Below, piece after piece: positions 12,701 through 27,400 of a stretch of DNA of 64,000 nt. The position numbers and the translations under genes were made by a program. Under the pieces are notes generated by a model, which was given only the letters and a program-made list of their open reading frames with translations, was not told where the DNA came from and did not search any database. This DNA comes from Capitella teleta (Eukaryota > Annelida > Polychaeta > Capitellidae), in NCBI GenBank assembly GCA_000328365.1, contig KB305800.1:77473-141472 (forward strand), in the 5' to 3' direction. Every line of letters starts with the position of its first letter. The stretch's first letter is position 1.

Positions 12701-15700
12701 ATAAACATTCCTCAAGCTTGATTCACTTATATTTGTTTTTGTTCAGTACTCTTTCCCTCCATGTCATATAAATAAGTTCCTTATTTCCAGGGAAGTGTGT
12801 ATCTTTGTATGTATTTCCTCAGCTTATATAACTTAATTATACACCTTAAACTTGAATAAAATTGTAAAACTCTCTCCAGGCTGGTTTTCATCGATAATTG
12901 TTCTCTCTTAGCCGTAAACATTCTACAGAAATCAGCTGGTTGTACAACTTTATTGCCATGCTGACAAGTGGGAACATTTTCGTAGCACATTTTATGTTTC
13001 CTCCACAGAACCGTTTATTCAAGCTGCTTTCACTAAGGAATCTTTTATTATCTTATGAACGGCATAAATCGGGATGCTGCTTTCCCCAAAGATCAAATGG
13101 CGATAGCTTTTTTTTTCTTTCTTTCCTTATCGCTTGAGATTGTGGTACACTGACTGTGTGCTTAAGTAATGTATTCTTCGTTAGCTATATACTCGTATAT
13201 GTGAAGTATTTTATGAAGTTGATCTAGAATCCACCATGTTTTATTACACTTCTTTGTCGGGTATTTTATGAAACTTGTCTTTCTTATTCTTTTTTTTTTT
13301 TTACGCGGATTTCGAGATGTTTGCCGGATCTGGATTCGGATTTCTGAGACATCACTTCATGTTGAGGGAAAACAAAAAGAGGTTTTTTTTCTGGACCACC
13401 CAACTTCCAGAATTAATCTTACTTTCCACAAGTCTCTTGTTTTGCAAATATCATTGGGTTTAGATTGGATAGAAGTAGAACTGTAAAAACTACTGTATCA
13501 AATGCTTTTCGTTGATCATAATTATATCCCATTGTTGCTCTGAGCAGTATACAACTGATAAGAAGCGGCGTTTTCGCATCTCTGCATTGCCATGCAGAGG
13601 CAGTGTGACTGACTTTCTCCAATTCCGTCTCCTGGGCGCCTCAGGAAACCCGATCGTGCATGTTGTATGAAGTGCAGACACCTGCGCTGGAGCTTCACAT
13701 GCTCATCCATTATGCCACTCTCTTCACTCTCTTGTACTCCACATCTCGCATTTCAACTCCATGCAACCTGTTACTGCAGGAAAAATATCGCTGGAAATTC
13801 TTTTGCAAGTTAGCTGAATTTAGTAGCATGCGTGTCACAATGAAACCACATTTTAAAAGCAGGTTTCTCGTCACACCTTACGCGTATACATGTATATCCA
13901 ACCTGTGGGGTTAATTGAGCATATTATACCGGTTTAGCAGTGCATTGTGATGCACTGTATTACACTGTGCCGTATCGACCGTTCTACCTGCATAATGCAC
14001 ACTCAGCGGTTTCCCCACCTGTTTGATCTTGCATGCACCTCTGTGATTAGCCTATGAAGCGGTAAATTCACTCAAGTCTGCTTGGAACACGCTCACCGAA
14101 GCTCCACTCGAATCGCTTAGTTCCGCATTCCGTTTGAAACACACCTGTCTATGCATCAAATTACCTTATATGTTCCAACCACTGTGCATAGTTAATACTG
14201 TACTTGAGTGATTATCCTAGCAATAGTCCACTGCGCATTTAACCCCATTCGCTGTATGTATAAATATTTCCATCAAGGCACTCGTCACTTACATGCCATC
14301 CATAATTATATATGTGCCGTAGATATTACATAACCCGTTGCATCACCGCCAGACTCCAGTACAAGCAAGCATAGCCTGGTGCCAGCACGGGTCATCACTG
14401 CTCGTAACATTGACTGCCAATCATTCCCTTTGATGTTCTCTGTCCAGCAAAAATATTCAGCTGCCGGCAAGCAGCTCTCAGTGCCTCTCAATAGGTTTGC
14501 TCCCTCGGCGCTTAATGGCGTGCTGATGGCTCCATTCTGTGGCACTGACCATCTCCAGACTGACCACTCGTTAGGTCGGTAATTGGTCTGAGTGGTCATT
14601 GGTCTACAATGTGCTGTGAATCACTGGATGGTCAGAAAGCATGAGTCTGCTTGAAGCCTGTACAATTTCATGCATGCTGCTATTTTGTATTTGAATGGTA
14701 TCTAAGTCCACTTTAGATTTGAATTTGTTAAGTTATAGTCAGGTGGTTTCTATATACATTGTTCAGCTTTTGGTTTCAATTATACGTATGGAAGTTGTAC
14801 TTTCTTTCTTTCTCTTCGTAAACAGAAGCGGGTTATTCGCGTGTGTGCCCCAAATTCCCTTTAGTAGGTCGCGTGGCATTTCCAGTTTTCCACATTGTTT
14901 ACAAAATTGGAGCAATTTTTCAAGGAAACTATCTGATCGCTTGTTTTTTCTGTGCGCTGTTCTGTTTTGGCGGGAAAACAAAGTCTCTGTTCTGCGTTGA
15001 GTGAGAATTGCGATATAGAACCGTGGAAAATGTGCTAACGGATTTTCTGTTGGTTCAGTTTCCGGGGCATAAGCGCATTCTTCGTGGTTTGTGGATCTCT
15101 AATCCGGCCGGATTATCACTATTCTAGTCATGGAAGACAATTCATTTCCCACCACAGGAAACACAGTGCTTCCTGTTGCCATTAATTGTCCCCTCGTATA
15201 ATGTGCCTCGCTTTTTGAACTAAAACGAAGAGACCGCGTTCACTTCCCGTTGTTCACACGTGATTTGTACAAATAATGCGTGATCATAATAAACAAAATG
15301 GTGGGTGTCAAATTCATGCAAAGTAACAGATGATGAATCAAGGGAAACTGTGTGCCAGGCTCCGTTTGCTTGCAATGACAGTTATCTTCACTTGATAACG
15401 GTGTATACCTGTAAGATGGAGATTCCCCGCCGTCTCCAGATTAGTCAGACTGGCCCCCCCCCCCCCCATGGCCTCACCGTGCAGGCATTTTGACCTTTTG
15501 AACCTGCTGATAATCATGAATAATGCTGCCGTGACTGGATATCAGATTATGCACCCTTCTTTCTTCCCCTTCGTCTTATCCCAGTGAGTAATAGATGTGA
15601 GTCACAGTGTTTTGACTGGTCCGTCTGGGCATCGATTTCGTCCTATGTTGATGAACAATCCTAGACATTCTGTGCTTGTACAGACAGCAGGCTATATAAT

Positions 15701-18700
15701 ATGAAGATCCAATGAATTATGAATATGTACTGGTGTACATCTACCAATTTTGGTGAAAATGTACCCGGTACTAATCTCGTCTTCTTCTTCTTCTTTTTTC
15801 TTTTTTTTTTTTTTGAGATGATAAATTTGATAGTTGTATGCTAGTACATTGTAGGCCTGCTTGAGTTTTAGTCCTGAGTTGAAATGGTACATTTTGGGTG
15901 CGTTGGCTTACAGGATTATCAAATCATTCAAATGAGAAGGAAACAGGATTATCAAATCATTCAAATGAGATTATGAGAAGGAAATATTGAATATTATCCT
16001 CATGTATACCGTACTCCGATACCTTTATAAGTGAACAAGGGAATGACGTTGTATGTCGGTTATAGAATATTGGTTTCATCATTCATTTGCCGACGTTGTT
16101 TCAAATTACAGATCTCTCATACTAATATTACTAATATGCAGCAGCGTCGCGGGGGGTCGCGTTTTGCGTGTACTCTACTTGTATATACCGGGATAGATAT
16201 CTAGAAATATATATTTCTGAATGTCTAGACCATATCTTCCACACATTCTTGTGCTCTTAATTACACATGCCTTTAATTGCTTGCGATAGGTCGGTGTATA
16301 CGACTGAGTAGTGAAAGATATAGGCTGCTCAGAAGAAGCACTGCATACTGCTTACATATCATGTGGTTAGAAGGCCAATCTTTTGACTGCTCGTCTTCAT
16401 CATTTTACCATTCAATGCATCTGCGTTCATTTGTGCCCAGTGACTCAGTTGTGAAGATCCAGGCCACTGCACCTGAATTCCCAGGCACCGTGTGGCCAGT
16501 GCCGTCATCATCTCTGTCATTCATATTCTAATGGACAGCTGGTCAACGTAGAGTTCAATTTGCTGGAACGGATCCTAATTTCTTTGTTGCATAATTGATA
16601 ACCCTGTTATGCAATCGCTCATTTGTGCTGATTAAATTTGCATGTTTCTTTTTTCTTTTTCTTTTTTCTTTTTTTTTTTTCTTTTTTTTTTTCAAGCGGG
16701 AAATTAAGTAACTGACCCAAGCATGTCTCTCACTCGACGTGTACTTGACCTCGGTGACCCCTGAGTTTTTCTTTGTTTCCACTGTGTGTTCTGCTGCATG
16801 CTGCGCGCGCTGACGGAAGCTAACAGGCTGTATGCACTTATCACGAGGGTTAATTCTCTCTTGAGTCTCGAGTCTCTTGTGTCAGACATGGAGGGCGCTC
16901 TCGGAATTATCGAATGTGGAACAACTCCTCCCTCTCCCTCACTGCCTCGCTCCCTCTGGCAGAGAAATAGTTCTCTGCGTGGTATTAATTATTCTATTGT
17001 GCTCAAGCCTCCGTGTAATTAAGCATAATTAAGCCATTGATCGCCCACTCAATTCGTCATTCAGGCTTCTATTGATCAACCAATAGAAAACGAACTCTTA
17101 CTATGCCGTCGCTGGTCAACCATAACTTCCTAAACGCGACAGTTGTCGTTCGCGCTCTTTTATTTCCCGCGGGAATCGCGTGTGCAATTAATATTTGATC
17201 CGAATAACAAGGGCCCGCGGCAGATGTTTCCCTCGTTCAGCCTTCGACCCATTCCCTCTCTGGAGGGGAGTTGTTTCTGTTGCGCAAGGACTCAACTAGC
17301 GGATGGTGACAGCTTGTATTTAATTACGTGTGTTGTGACAAGTGCCAGAGTTCTATCCTGTCGTTAAATACTTTTGAGTTGTCATGCCCTGGATGAGTTG
17401 TACACGGTATACGCGCCTCCTATTGAATATAAAGCTGCAATTTTAAACTGTTGTATAGATTGGAGAAAAGAAAAAAAAAATTTAATATCGCCAGCATCTC
17501 CCAATTGTAGACCTTAATTGATGTAATTATCGATTACTTAATTCGTCCCCTGTGGTAGTTCAGTCTGTCATTACTTGCATCAGATTAGTTATTATGCTCA
17601 ATTTTCGCCATATCTGTCCTGTCACGCGGATCATAAAAAAGTATGCGTTTATTGTGCTTAAACTCGGAGTGAATACTTGCTGCACATTTACACGGGTCTC
17701 TTAAGGTTAAAATTATGTAACGACTATCGACATTAAAACTCCTTATAACCAGGTTTTTGGATTATAAGTATGAGAGTTATGGGTTGGCTAAACTTTAATG
17801 GAAGAAACCCTGATATTGCATAATATTCCGATAAGGAGGAAAGTTCAGGAAATACTGATTACGAGTACACGTTCCCCTATCATTACGTAAGCTCTTTCCG
17901 ACTGCCGACTCGCCGCATTCGAACGTCATCATAACGCAATATAAGTGCGTTATGATTCTTGAATCATAACGTTGAAGATGTGAGCCTAAGAAACCAGCAG
18001 CTGGCAGCTGCACCACTGATGCTAGCAGATCATTTTTATTCTCCTTGTCATTCTTTTTACTCTTCGCTTCTCTCCTTGTCATTTTGTGTTAGCATCATTT
18101 TGCTTGATGCACGTGTAAACACCCATCTCTGATGTTGTCTGCGAGCTGAAAGAAAACATGTTTCACACTATATTATATATCAGGAGGATTCTTTCGTGTT
18201 CAGATGGCTTATAGTCGGCTTTAAACTTTTAGTCAGTAATCAGTATATGTTCCACTCTTTCAAGTTTAAATTTTGCCGATTTTTGAAATGTGGGTAATGG
18301 AAATTGTTATTCAATAATAAAATGGCATCTTGATCAATCTCGCCATAGAATGATATGTGTTAGTCTCACGACACTCTAGCCACTGCGGGCGGATTAAGAG
18401 TGAATTGGAGCAGAAAAAGCCCCCCCCTTCATCTCGTGCGCATTACATCCTACGCATAGAAGTGTCAATCACAGCGGTGGACATTAGAGTAGTCGTCAAT
18501 GGTCATTACATCCGTCTTGATAGGGGCTATTATTCAGCACAAGTGGGCAGTCCTGGTCTGGGAATAAAATGTGCACTTAATTCCATTCGTTTACAATCGA
18601 TTTTCGTCAGGAAGAAGAAGATAATAAATTATTGTGAACTCTTGTTCTTTTGTCTTCGCTTCGAGATCGAATTCAGCATCATGACTCATTCTATTGGCAG

Positions 18701-21700
18701 GCGAATTTCCTGTACGCCAATCACGCTGCGATTATCTCAGTCCGGATGACCCGATGACCTCTCCATGGTAACCGGATCTTGCGTCCATTTGCGAGCCCTC
18801 GGTCAATTTGTCCACTGATATCGCTTGTATTGATCTCGTGACCTTTGACCTACATGTGTTGCCATGGTGACCGTTTCTATGTAATAGCTGGCTAATGAAT
18901 GCTTTTGTTACTTGTTTATAGCCTGTTGCATCATCCGCACTCTCTGAACTCCATGTTTACCTGTTAATTGGCCGTGTTTCTCATTTCACTGTGTTGACAG
19001 AGTTACGATTGTATGTTTCACGTTTGGCTATTCGGCCTAATACTGGGCCAGTTATTGTATCGCTTGAATTTTTGATCAATATATTTATGTTTATAACGAA
19101 GTTGTTATACTTCGGTCAGTTTGTTTGTCGTTATTATGGTAAATAATAAATATAGGGATTTGTTTGTTTTCCCCTGATATTGATAAGTATCGCGAGATTA
19201 GAGTAAATGTTGACACTACTTGCTAAGTTGCTATACAAGCTTCGCTCGCGGCACACACATTTTTCTCTTCTATATTTAGTGCTTGTAATGGTACATCCCT
19301 CATACCGAGTAATCCTACTAAGTATGTAATGTTCATGAAATTATAGACACTGCTGAGTTTAACATGACTCGTTGTGTCATATCAGGATGTTTAACTAGTG
19401 CACTAGGTCACATAGACCATAGAGCAATATATTAATATATATTTCTATTTAGTTGTACATTTGTATGAGCTGCATCCAATGCCAATGAACTCTCTATGAC
19501 CTATCTAGATGGCCATATCTAGCTCTTTAATTACGAGCACTCTATGTTCTATCTGGTATTTATGCCAAGTGTGTCGAGTTTCTATGCCTAGGACATTAAA
19601 CAGTCGGAAATCTCGACCTCATTACCAGCCAATTGTGCCAACATAATTGCATATGTCTATGAAATGGAATGCCATGGGAAAATCATTCAACTTATACCGA
19701 AAAGCCTGCTGATATAATCTGACTGGTGTACTTGTGAATTGTCATATTATGCTATATAGTGATATCATTGGTGATCTAAATGGATGTTATTATTTTTCAC
19801 TGCTCTTGTCATATTCTAGCTCCTCGATTTCACGCTTGGTTCGTTTGTAATATAGCGTCGCATAGCAACGCAATGTCACTGAGTGCGAATTGCTGACACA
19901 TTAGACTTGGCTGTTTGATCTGATCTGTGAAACTTTTGTTGGCTTTTCTTTTGTCCTAGGTGACGATTTATGGAGGCATCATTCTTATACTACTCATTGT
20001 GTGTACAATGCATTATATACAAGCCACCGTGACTTATTAGTTTTGCTGTCTGTGCTGATATTGTGCTATGCATATAGATATGGAGGCATATTGTACACTC
20101 TTGTAGTGTTGTTGATATCAGACTGTTGGGGCTGTAGTGTGTGGGGTTTTTTTTTTATCGAGCAAAGGTACGTCAGCAAGCTCTAAGATCTTTTATTACG
20201 CTAGGGGTGATATTTCACGGCATTCATATTTCTTGCGCTCTTAAGCCTTATCATCATGTATGACATTGTATGCCCGATTGTATGCTACCAGATAATATCA
20301 TTTACTCACGTATGTTCATTGTCGCGCAAATGGAAAAATTACTTTATATCCGTCCGGCTAATGTGTTTATGAAGCACTTAATTTAACAGCTCTCTTTCCT
20401 TCTATCACCATTGAATTCCAACTGAAGTTAGCTCAGCATATTGCAACATTAGGCGCGATAAAACGCAGAGCAATAATATAATCGTGTGACATTTCCTATG
20501 TCAACAAGTTTTCCTGTCTGGAGTCTGAAATTGATCGTGCGTCAATCGTCTGTTGCCATGATTATAATTCCGCATTATTAAGGCTATGTTATTATTCAAC
20601 CCACTGCCAAGACGCAGATTTGCTGTTGTGTGATCAGCAGTACATATTTATAATCTGTTTTTACGGCTAGCGTATCTTTGACCACTCTTACGGCAGCTGT
20701 GCTGAACTGCTGATGCATCGCCAGCCGCAGCACGCGGCGAGGCTGCTGGCCCAGTGAGCTGTGCGACCACATCCCCGCAGCGAGCTCGATATTGACTTCA
20801 TTCGCCCGCCAGTCGCGCGTTTGTCGAGACGTCTTTTCTCGACAAGTACGACGTCCACGTGCCGCTCACCCCGGCAGTGACCCTTACAGTGTGTTTTCTG
20901 TGGATTACCGTGTGTTAATAACGCTATCGAGATATTGCTTTTCGCTCACATGGAAACACAGCTTAATCAGTGTCTTGTTCTGGTGCTTACATCTTTAGCC
21001 TTTTTAGGCGGACGCTGTTGAGGAGATTTTATTCCGCCTTTTACCTAGTCATATGACCACACGGTGATTATTCCTGCCTTCATATACGCCCCATCTCCGA
21101 GGATTTTATCGCTTTGGAATGGATTTTTAAGCTGCATTAACATTTTCCTGTGCTGAAAGAAAAAAAAAAAAAAGCAAGGAGCCCGCCGTCTCAGTCTATG
21201 TGGACTTGGTCAACTTGGCTCAACGCTTATGGCGGCATCGGAGTGAAGTGTGTAAGAGACTCAATGCTGACTGACTAAATATTAATTCTACCCTCCCCGT
21301 CGGTGTTATCCATAACAATCATGGCTATGCGATCTCCGAGCGATGTTAGTTCGCTTTCCTCGTGGGAATCGCAAATGGACATGATGAATACTTCGATGTG
21401 TGGAATGGGCGAACTGGCTCGATCGTCGTCATTTCGCAGCTCATTCCGTCGATCGAAGCGTGAACCGCATTGGATACAGAGTGAGTGGTTAATATGAATA
21501 ATAACCGTGATTAAAAGCATGTTTGATTTGTCACTGATAACCCCTATGTTAAATACACGATAAGAATAGTCGATTTATTTCTGATAACATACATATGACA
21601 CATATGACACATGCGGGTGCATATTATTTTATCATTTCATGTGATATTTTTATATCAAATATCAGCAGCAAACACTTTTATTATAGATTTTTTTCTTTCT

Positions 21701-24428
21701 CTTAAGTATTCCTCCACCCAAAAAAAAGGTATATGTATATAGATGTATAACAATCTCTTTTATGCCGTTGACTCGCCAAGCTACTGTTGGTTAAGTATTA
21801 TATAATGATTACATAACCACAATACAATATTACCCGCCGTATCTCAGTCGAGTCTCGTGTTATCTCTGCCTTGTTAACGCTTGAATCAGAGAATCACAGA
21901 CCTTATCGCTGCTGCTGACTTCAACCTGACAGTTTACGCTGAGGAAAACAGATGTTGCAACACCTAGAGCCGCTTGCAGAGTCAATAGTTTATATACAAC
22001 AGAGAAAATCGAATCAAACAGCAGCGGACCTTGGCCGATACCTCCCATATGGCAAATGCACCTAATGTTTATGTTTGTTTACCTCAAATATGCTTCTAAT
22101 TAAGTCGTTATCTCTGGTGTGACGTCTGGGTGTTGGTATTTATGTAATACTTTTGAGGGATTGCTGTTCAGTGTGATGGTATATCGCATAGTGCGCTTGC
22201 ACTCCACGCTCAGTGCGCTTGTGGTTTCCTGAGCAGATGTGTGGACCCAGTTCCCACACTGCGTGATCTCTGTTGTCAGCAGACTTGTTAACGCCGTTTT
22301 ATCTGCCTGTATTTTGTGGGTTCCTAATTGTGCACTTAATGACCTTTCCACCTGGTCAGCGTGAGCTTCATTCAATCAACGCTCTCTTCTCGCGATGATT
22401 CATTTATGGTTCCCATTAGGCTTCCAGCTCTTTCTCTTTTAAATGCTTGGTTACTATAGTTGGTATTATGTAATATTATTAGATTAGGTATATTGCATGA
22501 TTTGCTGCACCTCCAGAAACACAGCTGTCCTATCTCTCCCATTGATCCCACCCTCCCCTCGTGCATCTGCCGTATCTCAACCCTTTACCCCCAACCGATA
22601 CAAGTCTGATTCACCCTCAATTTTTTTTTTCCCTCTCTTGTAACAACAGGAATCAAACACGTTCTTATCGAGGCCCCCCTGTCATCACGCCGCTCCTGGA
22701 AATTCGCCCTGTAACCATGACAACGCGTGTTTCCTTAGCAACCGTGTACCCTCGAGGGGTCTTTCCTGCACCTGACTCTAACAGGCTTGATATTATCAGT
22801 CCCTGGGGCCTCACTCCCGGATTCCCCGCACCTTTCTTTCCCGACACTTTTGTCGAGTTGGGTGTCTGGCGCTGCGTGAGCCTCTTGAAACCGCACAATT
22901 AACGCTTCACAATTCACCTGTCAATTTTACCAATTTTTTTTTTTGGTTTGCTTCGCTGTTGTGGGAAGCGTGTGTCGGTGCAATAGTGGGAATTATGTTT
23001 ACAACTTTTTTTACTCTAAAGACATGCCATGACCCGCTGTGTCGCGTGATTACGCGGTGATATTATTTCATGCTTGAGAGGCTTTTATAACCGGAACAAT
23101 GCGAGGCTAATTTGCCAAGTTTTGACATGAATTATTCTTGACTGATTGATTTATCCAGGCAGATCGTGTCAGCTGTGCTCGACTGATCCTGGCTCTACAA
23201 GTTTATTGCTTAGTAGATCTTGATTGATTGATTCAATGTGCTTCAATTATCATTATGATGTATAACTATATTGAACGAACCGGTGTACTGACTAAGTGAA
23301 TGGTGACCTAATGAACAGTACTGATCGAAATTATCTGAGTACTTGTAAAAGTAGCCCGTGATAACTAGTGCTGAGGCTTAGCTGTTTGGGGAATATCACT
23401 ATGAGCAGCACCAGCCATCAACTCCATTTACCAAGCACTTCAGCAGTGCTTATTCTGCTAGTAATATCCGTGAACTTCTGAACTGCATTTGACCCTTCCC
23501 CTGCAGAGTATTATGTAAGCAACGATTTCCTATGTTCACAGTAACAATTGACACACTCGTCATTATTTTAATCACAATGGTTTTCAGCCACACCCACGCC
23601 TCCTCCTGCTTCATTACGTAATCACCACGGGATTTTGTGAATTGTAACTTGCGTAATACACAGACCGCGTGTCACTCAGCTGGTTCACTCGATGAGCAAT
23701 GTGTAATCAGTAATTAATTATATAGTGAGTTGAACAATGAAATTTGTAATTCCGATTTTCCCATTATGCCTCTCAACTGACATGGTTGGAAAGAGAGGAA
23801 GCAGAACTTTGATGATTAGTACATACTTTGGACTTTTGAGCATATACGATGCAGTAGGTCAGTAGGTCAGCTTCTGTTGGCCAACTGATCTGCATAATTA
23901 TTATATGACAACATGCAAAGTGAATCCTAGTTACTCTCTGGTAGCATACACCAATTAGGGTGATGAAGATCTGTGGAGTATTCACCCGGTCCCTGGCTTC
24001 TGGTGGATGTAATCTAATAATTGCTAGCTATTAATAAATGCTATGTGACATTTGCCTGCATCCGTTCTTGCTGTGCAGCATGCATAGCTAAACCCTCGTC
24101 TTCCTTATACGGAGTAAGAGTGAGAGACGAAAGCAAGTAGCCCCCCTATGTGCTGCTGCTGCTGCTCTTATATGTAAGTGGAATCCTCGTGGGAATTCAA
24201 AGCCGGATGTCATCGGTCTTATGACCCATCTAAGGAGGAGGCTGGGGCAGCGCTGTTGGTCTGGCCTATAGGCTATAATATATGGTGTATAGCCTAATTC
24301 TAGGCCGCATGACTATGATGGACAGGGTGCTTAGGCTACATAGCCTCCCTCTAAGGCTGAATATGATATTATGCCTCAGCCTGACATTATAACACTCACC
24401 GAGTCTCGGTATGATGTTTCTACATTGA

Positions 24429-24465
<37 letters not shown>

Positions 24466-27400
24466 GTGATTGAAGTCTGTGTCTCTTATTGTGTCCTGTT
24501 GTGCATCCCTCTTCTCTTTGACTTTTTTTGCTGCAGCCAGTAGGGCTATATGTGTTTATCTGACTCCATTACTGCTGGTCTATATAATAATAATAATAAT
24601 ATATGGGGCCTCTGTAATTCACTCAGACTTGGTGTACACATCAAACTCTTCATTATACAGTCTGTACTTGTGCACGGTATTATGACTTTGTGGCAGTCTC
24701 ATTAAATGGCTGTTTATTTTGTGTAATTTATTTCTACTTATTAACAGACGATTGAAGCCATTCATCAATCACGCAATCAGTGTGTCAATTAATCCTATTA
24801 ATACTATTTAATAGTTTAACATGCTGATTACTGATTTCATAATATTATGTTAATTTCCTGGAATTAACACAGAAGGCTGGGAGTTATGTAATTTTTCTCT
24901 CACTGGCAATTTGTAGATTATTTTTTTTTTAACCTTGCAACCAAAAACAGAAAAGTACAATGCACAGCTTGTGGAGAACACACTCTGTAGACATGTTACA
25001 TCTATGTCAGTTGTGAATTTGCTCATTTCTTTCAGTATTCATTATTGAATTATGAGAGCTTGGTGTCAAACGGTTGCCATTGACAACGTAAGCCCAGCAG
25101 ATATGAGACTCATTCTGAAGTGGAGGGGTGAGAAGTTGAGGAAAATAGAGGAAATAATTCTGTGCTCATATTCTGATTTTCTTTGCTTATGTTAATTTCT
25201 GGTTTTCTGTTTTCTTTATCCAGAGATCCGGGGTCAATTAACAGAACAGTTGAAACACCTAGATGTCCGCTTGGAAACACACTTCTCCATGCTCCTGGAG
25301 CTACAGGAGTTTTACCGGCGACGAGCAGAAGTCGAACTGGAATACTCTGTCAAACTGGACAAGCTGGTCAAAAATGTCATTACACGACACAAGCAAGAGA
25401 AACAGAGGTCAGTGGTGGTCACCTTTGATTGTGCATTATGTAAAATGTATGCTGTACCTGGGGTGTTTCCCCTGTATCTAGGGGAAGGGGGGGGTCACCC
25501 ATCTTCCCTGAGCAGCCTCCTCCTCCTGCCCATCTATTCAGCTCTGAATGTGCTCACAGCCAAGGGGAGAAAGGGACAAAAAGCCTGCGGAGAAGTTGCT
25601 CATTAGGAGTATTGCATGCAAACTCAGGGCTCGGCTGTTGGGGGCGGGGCTGCTACCCACTTGATGCCTTATATGGGTGCTGCTCATGTACGAATGCAAC
25701 CTTAATGCATTGATGGAGTCTTGTCTGCGAGCAGAGTTTTCCTTGTATGCTCAGCTATCCAGGGGCCGCCAACCTTCTGCTTCTCTTACATTTCTTGCTT
25801 TGCATCTGCTCTTGTTCAATTTATTTTCTTTATATCTTTTTATGTATCACCCTCAGTGCTCAGTTAAGGTTAGTAGAATATTAGAAATGTACATAAATAA
25901 CTAATATGAACAGCTTTTTTAATTTTCTTGTAAATGATCTCTAAATATAATTAAGTAATCAGGCCAATTATGGTTGCACGGGTGTCAACACTTTATCATT
26001 ATGCGTTTTGAATTCTAGAAGGTGTTTCACTTTGTGGAACTTGGAGCTGTTAATTACAGTGACAGGCGAAGCTTCGGCTTCGGATGTTTGGACAAAATAA
26101 ATATTCGCCCATCACTAGTTAATTAGCTAATTAGTTTATGTGCATCGTGATAGGGAAAAGCTTGGCTTGTTGCATAACACAATTTTTCGCGCCTTGCAAG
26201 CGTACGTGACGTTACGTGTGAGGGATATGGAGCAGGCGTGAATTGTGTGAGAAAAAGACTACATGTAGTACAACTAGATCATACCTGGTCCCTGGCTGCA
26301 CTAACATACTACAGGTACTAAACTGGAAGGTTGAGGAGTAGCATGTCTGCAATGTTCAGCATTATGAGAGAGTAACCATTCAGCTCCTTAGACAGAGTAA
26401 GGAAGAAATCTTGTGTTGAAACAGTGACAATTAGAAGCATGCAATGTATTTTCACTTGCTGGTTTTGTGCATGTACATTCTATTAATTATATACGAGATT
26501 GTACAGGCTAAGAGTGAAGAGACTTCTGCAATGTGATTTGCATGTGCTGTTTTGCAGGCGGGAATTCTGGCCCGGTTACTCAACATACACATGCTGGCAA
26601 ACCCTCCTAGCCAGCACAAAGCGTGTCAGTAAGGACCACGCAATCGCAGGGGAGCTTTACAGTGGACAGATGTGCAACCGGCTGGCTGACCTGGGTGAAG
26701 ACTTGCAGCGAATGTATCGTAATTGCAGAGATATCGGAATCCTCACCCACGACGAACTGGTTAAAGTGCTGAATGAACTGCAGAATGTGAGCAGGATATG
26801 GTTATCATGGGTTGTATTTGTTTGTCTTATTTTCAACAGGCTATGAAGACGTATCACGTATACCACGGAGAAAGCAAACAGGCAGAGAGTAAGCTCAGAT
26901 ACGCTGAAAACCAAAAGTCCAAAGTGGAGCAGCATGCCTCACGTGGCACCATCAGCAAGAAATTCCGCAATTTTGAAAAACAAACCGAAAAGGTGAGTTG
27001 ATTAAAAAAAAAAAATGTACGCTTCATTTAAATCCTTCTTCTTTTTTCGTTCTTGTAGAGACAAGCCAAGTATGATGAGAACAAGAAGAAAGCCTTGAAG
27101 TCACGCAATGAATACCTTCTCTGTCTGGATGCCGCTAACGCCGCTGTTCATAAATACTTTGTTGATGACGTCCCGGATCTAATTGATGTTCGTGTTCAAT
27201 TCATCAATTCTGCGGAATCAAAATTTTTAATATTTTTTTTCAGACTATTGATTACGGATACCATAACACGCTTGGCAGGGCCATGATGATGCACCTCTCA
27301 GCTGAGGAGAACATGATTCGTTCACGACAGGGTTGCTGTGATCTCCTCTCCAAATCAATCTCAGATCTCGACCAGAGATCCGACAAACAGCGTTTCCTAG

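Larger units (their letters stand above)
9836..25223 (+). other. 15.4-kb first intron of SRGAP
   Basis: No foreign gene recognised inside it. 9.9-13.2 kb is AT-rich; 13.5-19 kb is more mixed and holds E2F-type (14,965; 17,163) and DR1 (18,839) motifs; 20.7-21.3 kb is GC-rich just before an alternative first exon; 22.5-22.9 kb has a GC-rich stretch with a chance open frame; 24.4 kb has an ATT microsatellite. A short direct duplication occurs at 15,914-15,970. Other introns of the gene are mostly 50-1,150 bp. Confidence 0.85.

Noticed and set aside
13268-13486. Membrane protein in SRGAP intron 1
   Set aside because: Frame driven by poly-T tracts; no splice signals or family similarity.
16555-16782. 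Lys-rich protein on the minus strand
   Set aside because: Generated by a long T/C tract at 16,650-16,695.
21275-21520. Minus-strand gene across 21.3-21.5 kb
   Set aside because: Antisense shadow of the alternative SRGAP first exon, which has a donor and correct phase.
22561-22902. Pro/Thr-rich protein in SRGAP intron 1
   Set aside because: No splice or start context, no recognised domain; overlapping frames of similar length exist on the other strand.
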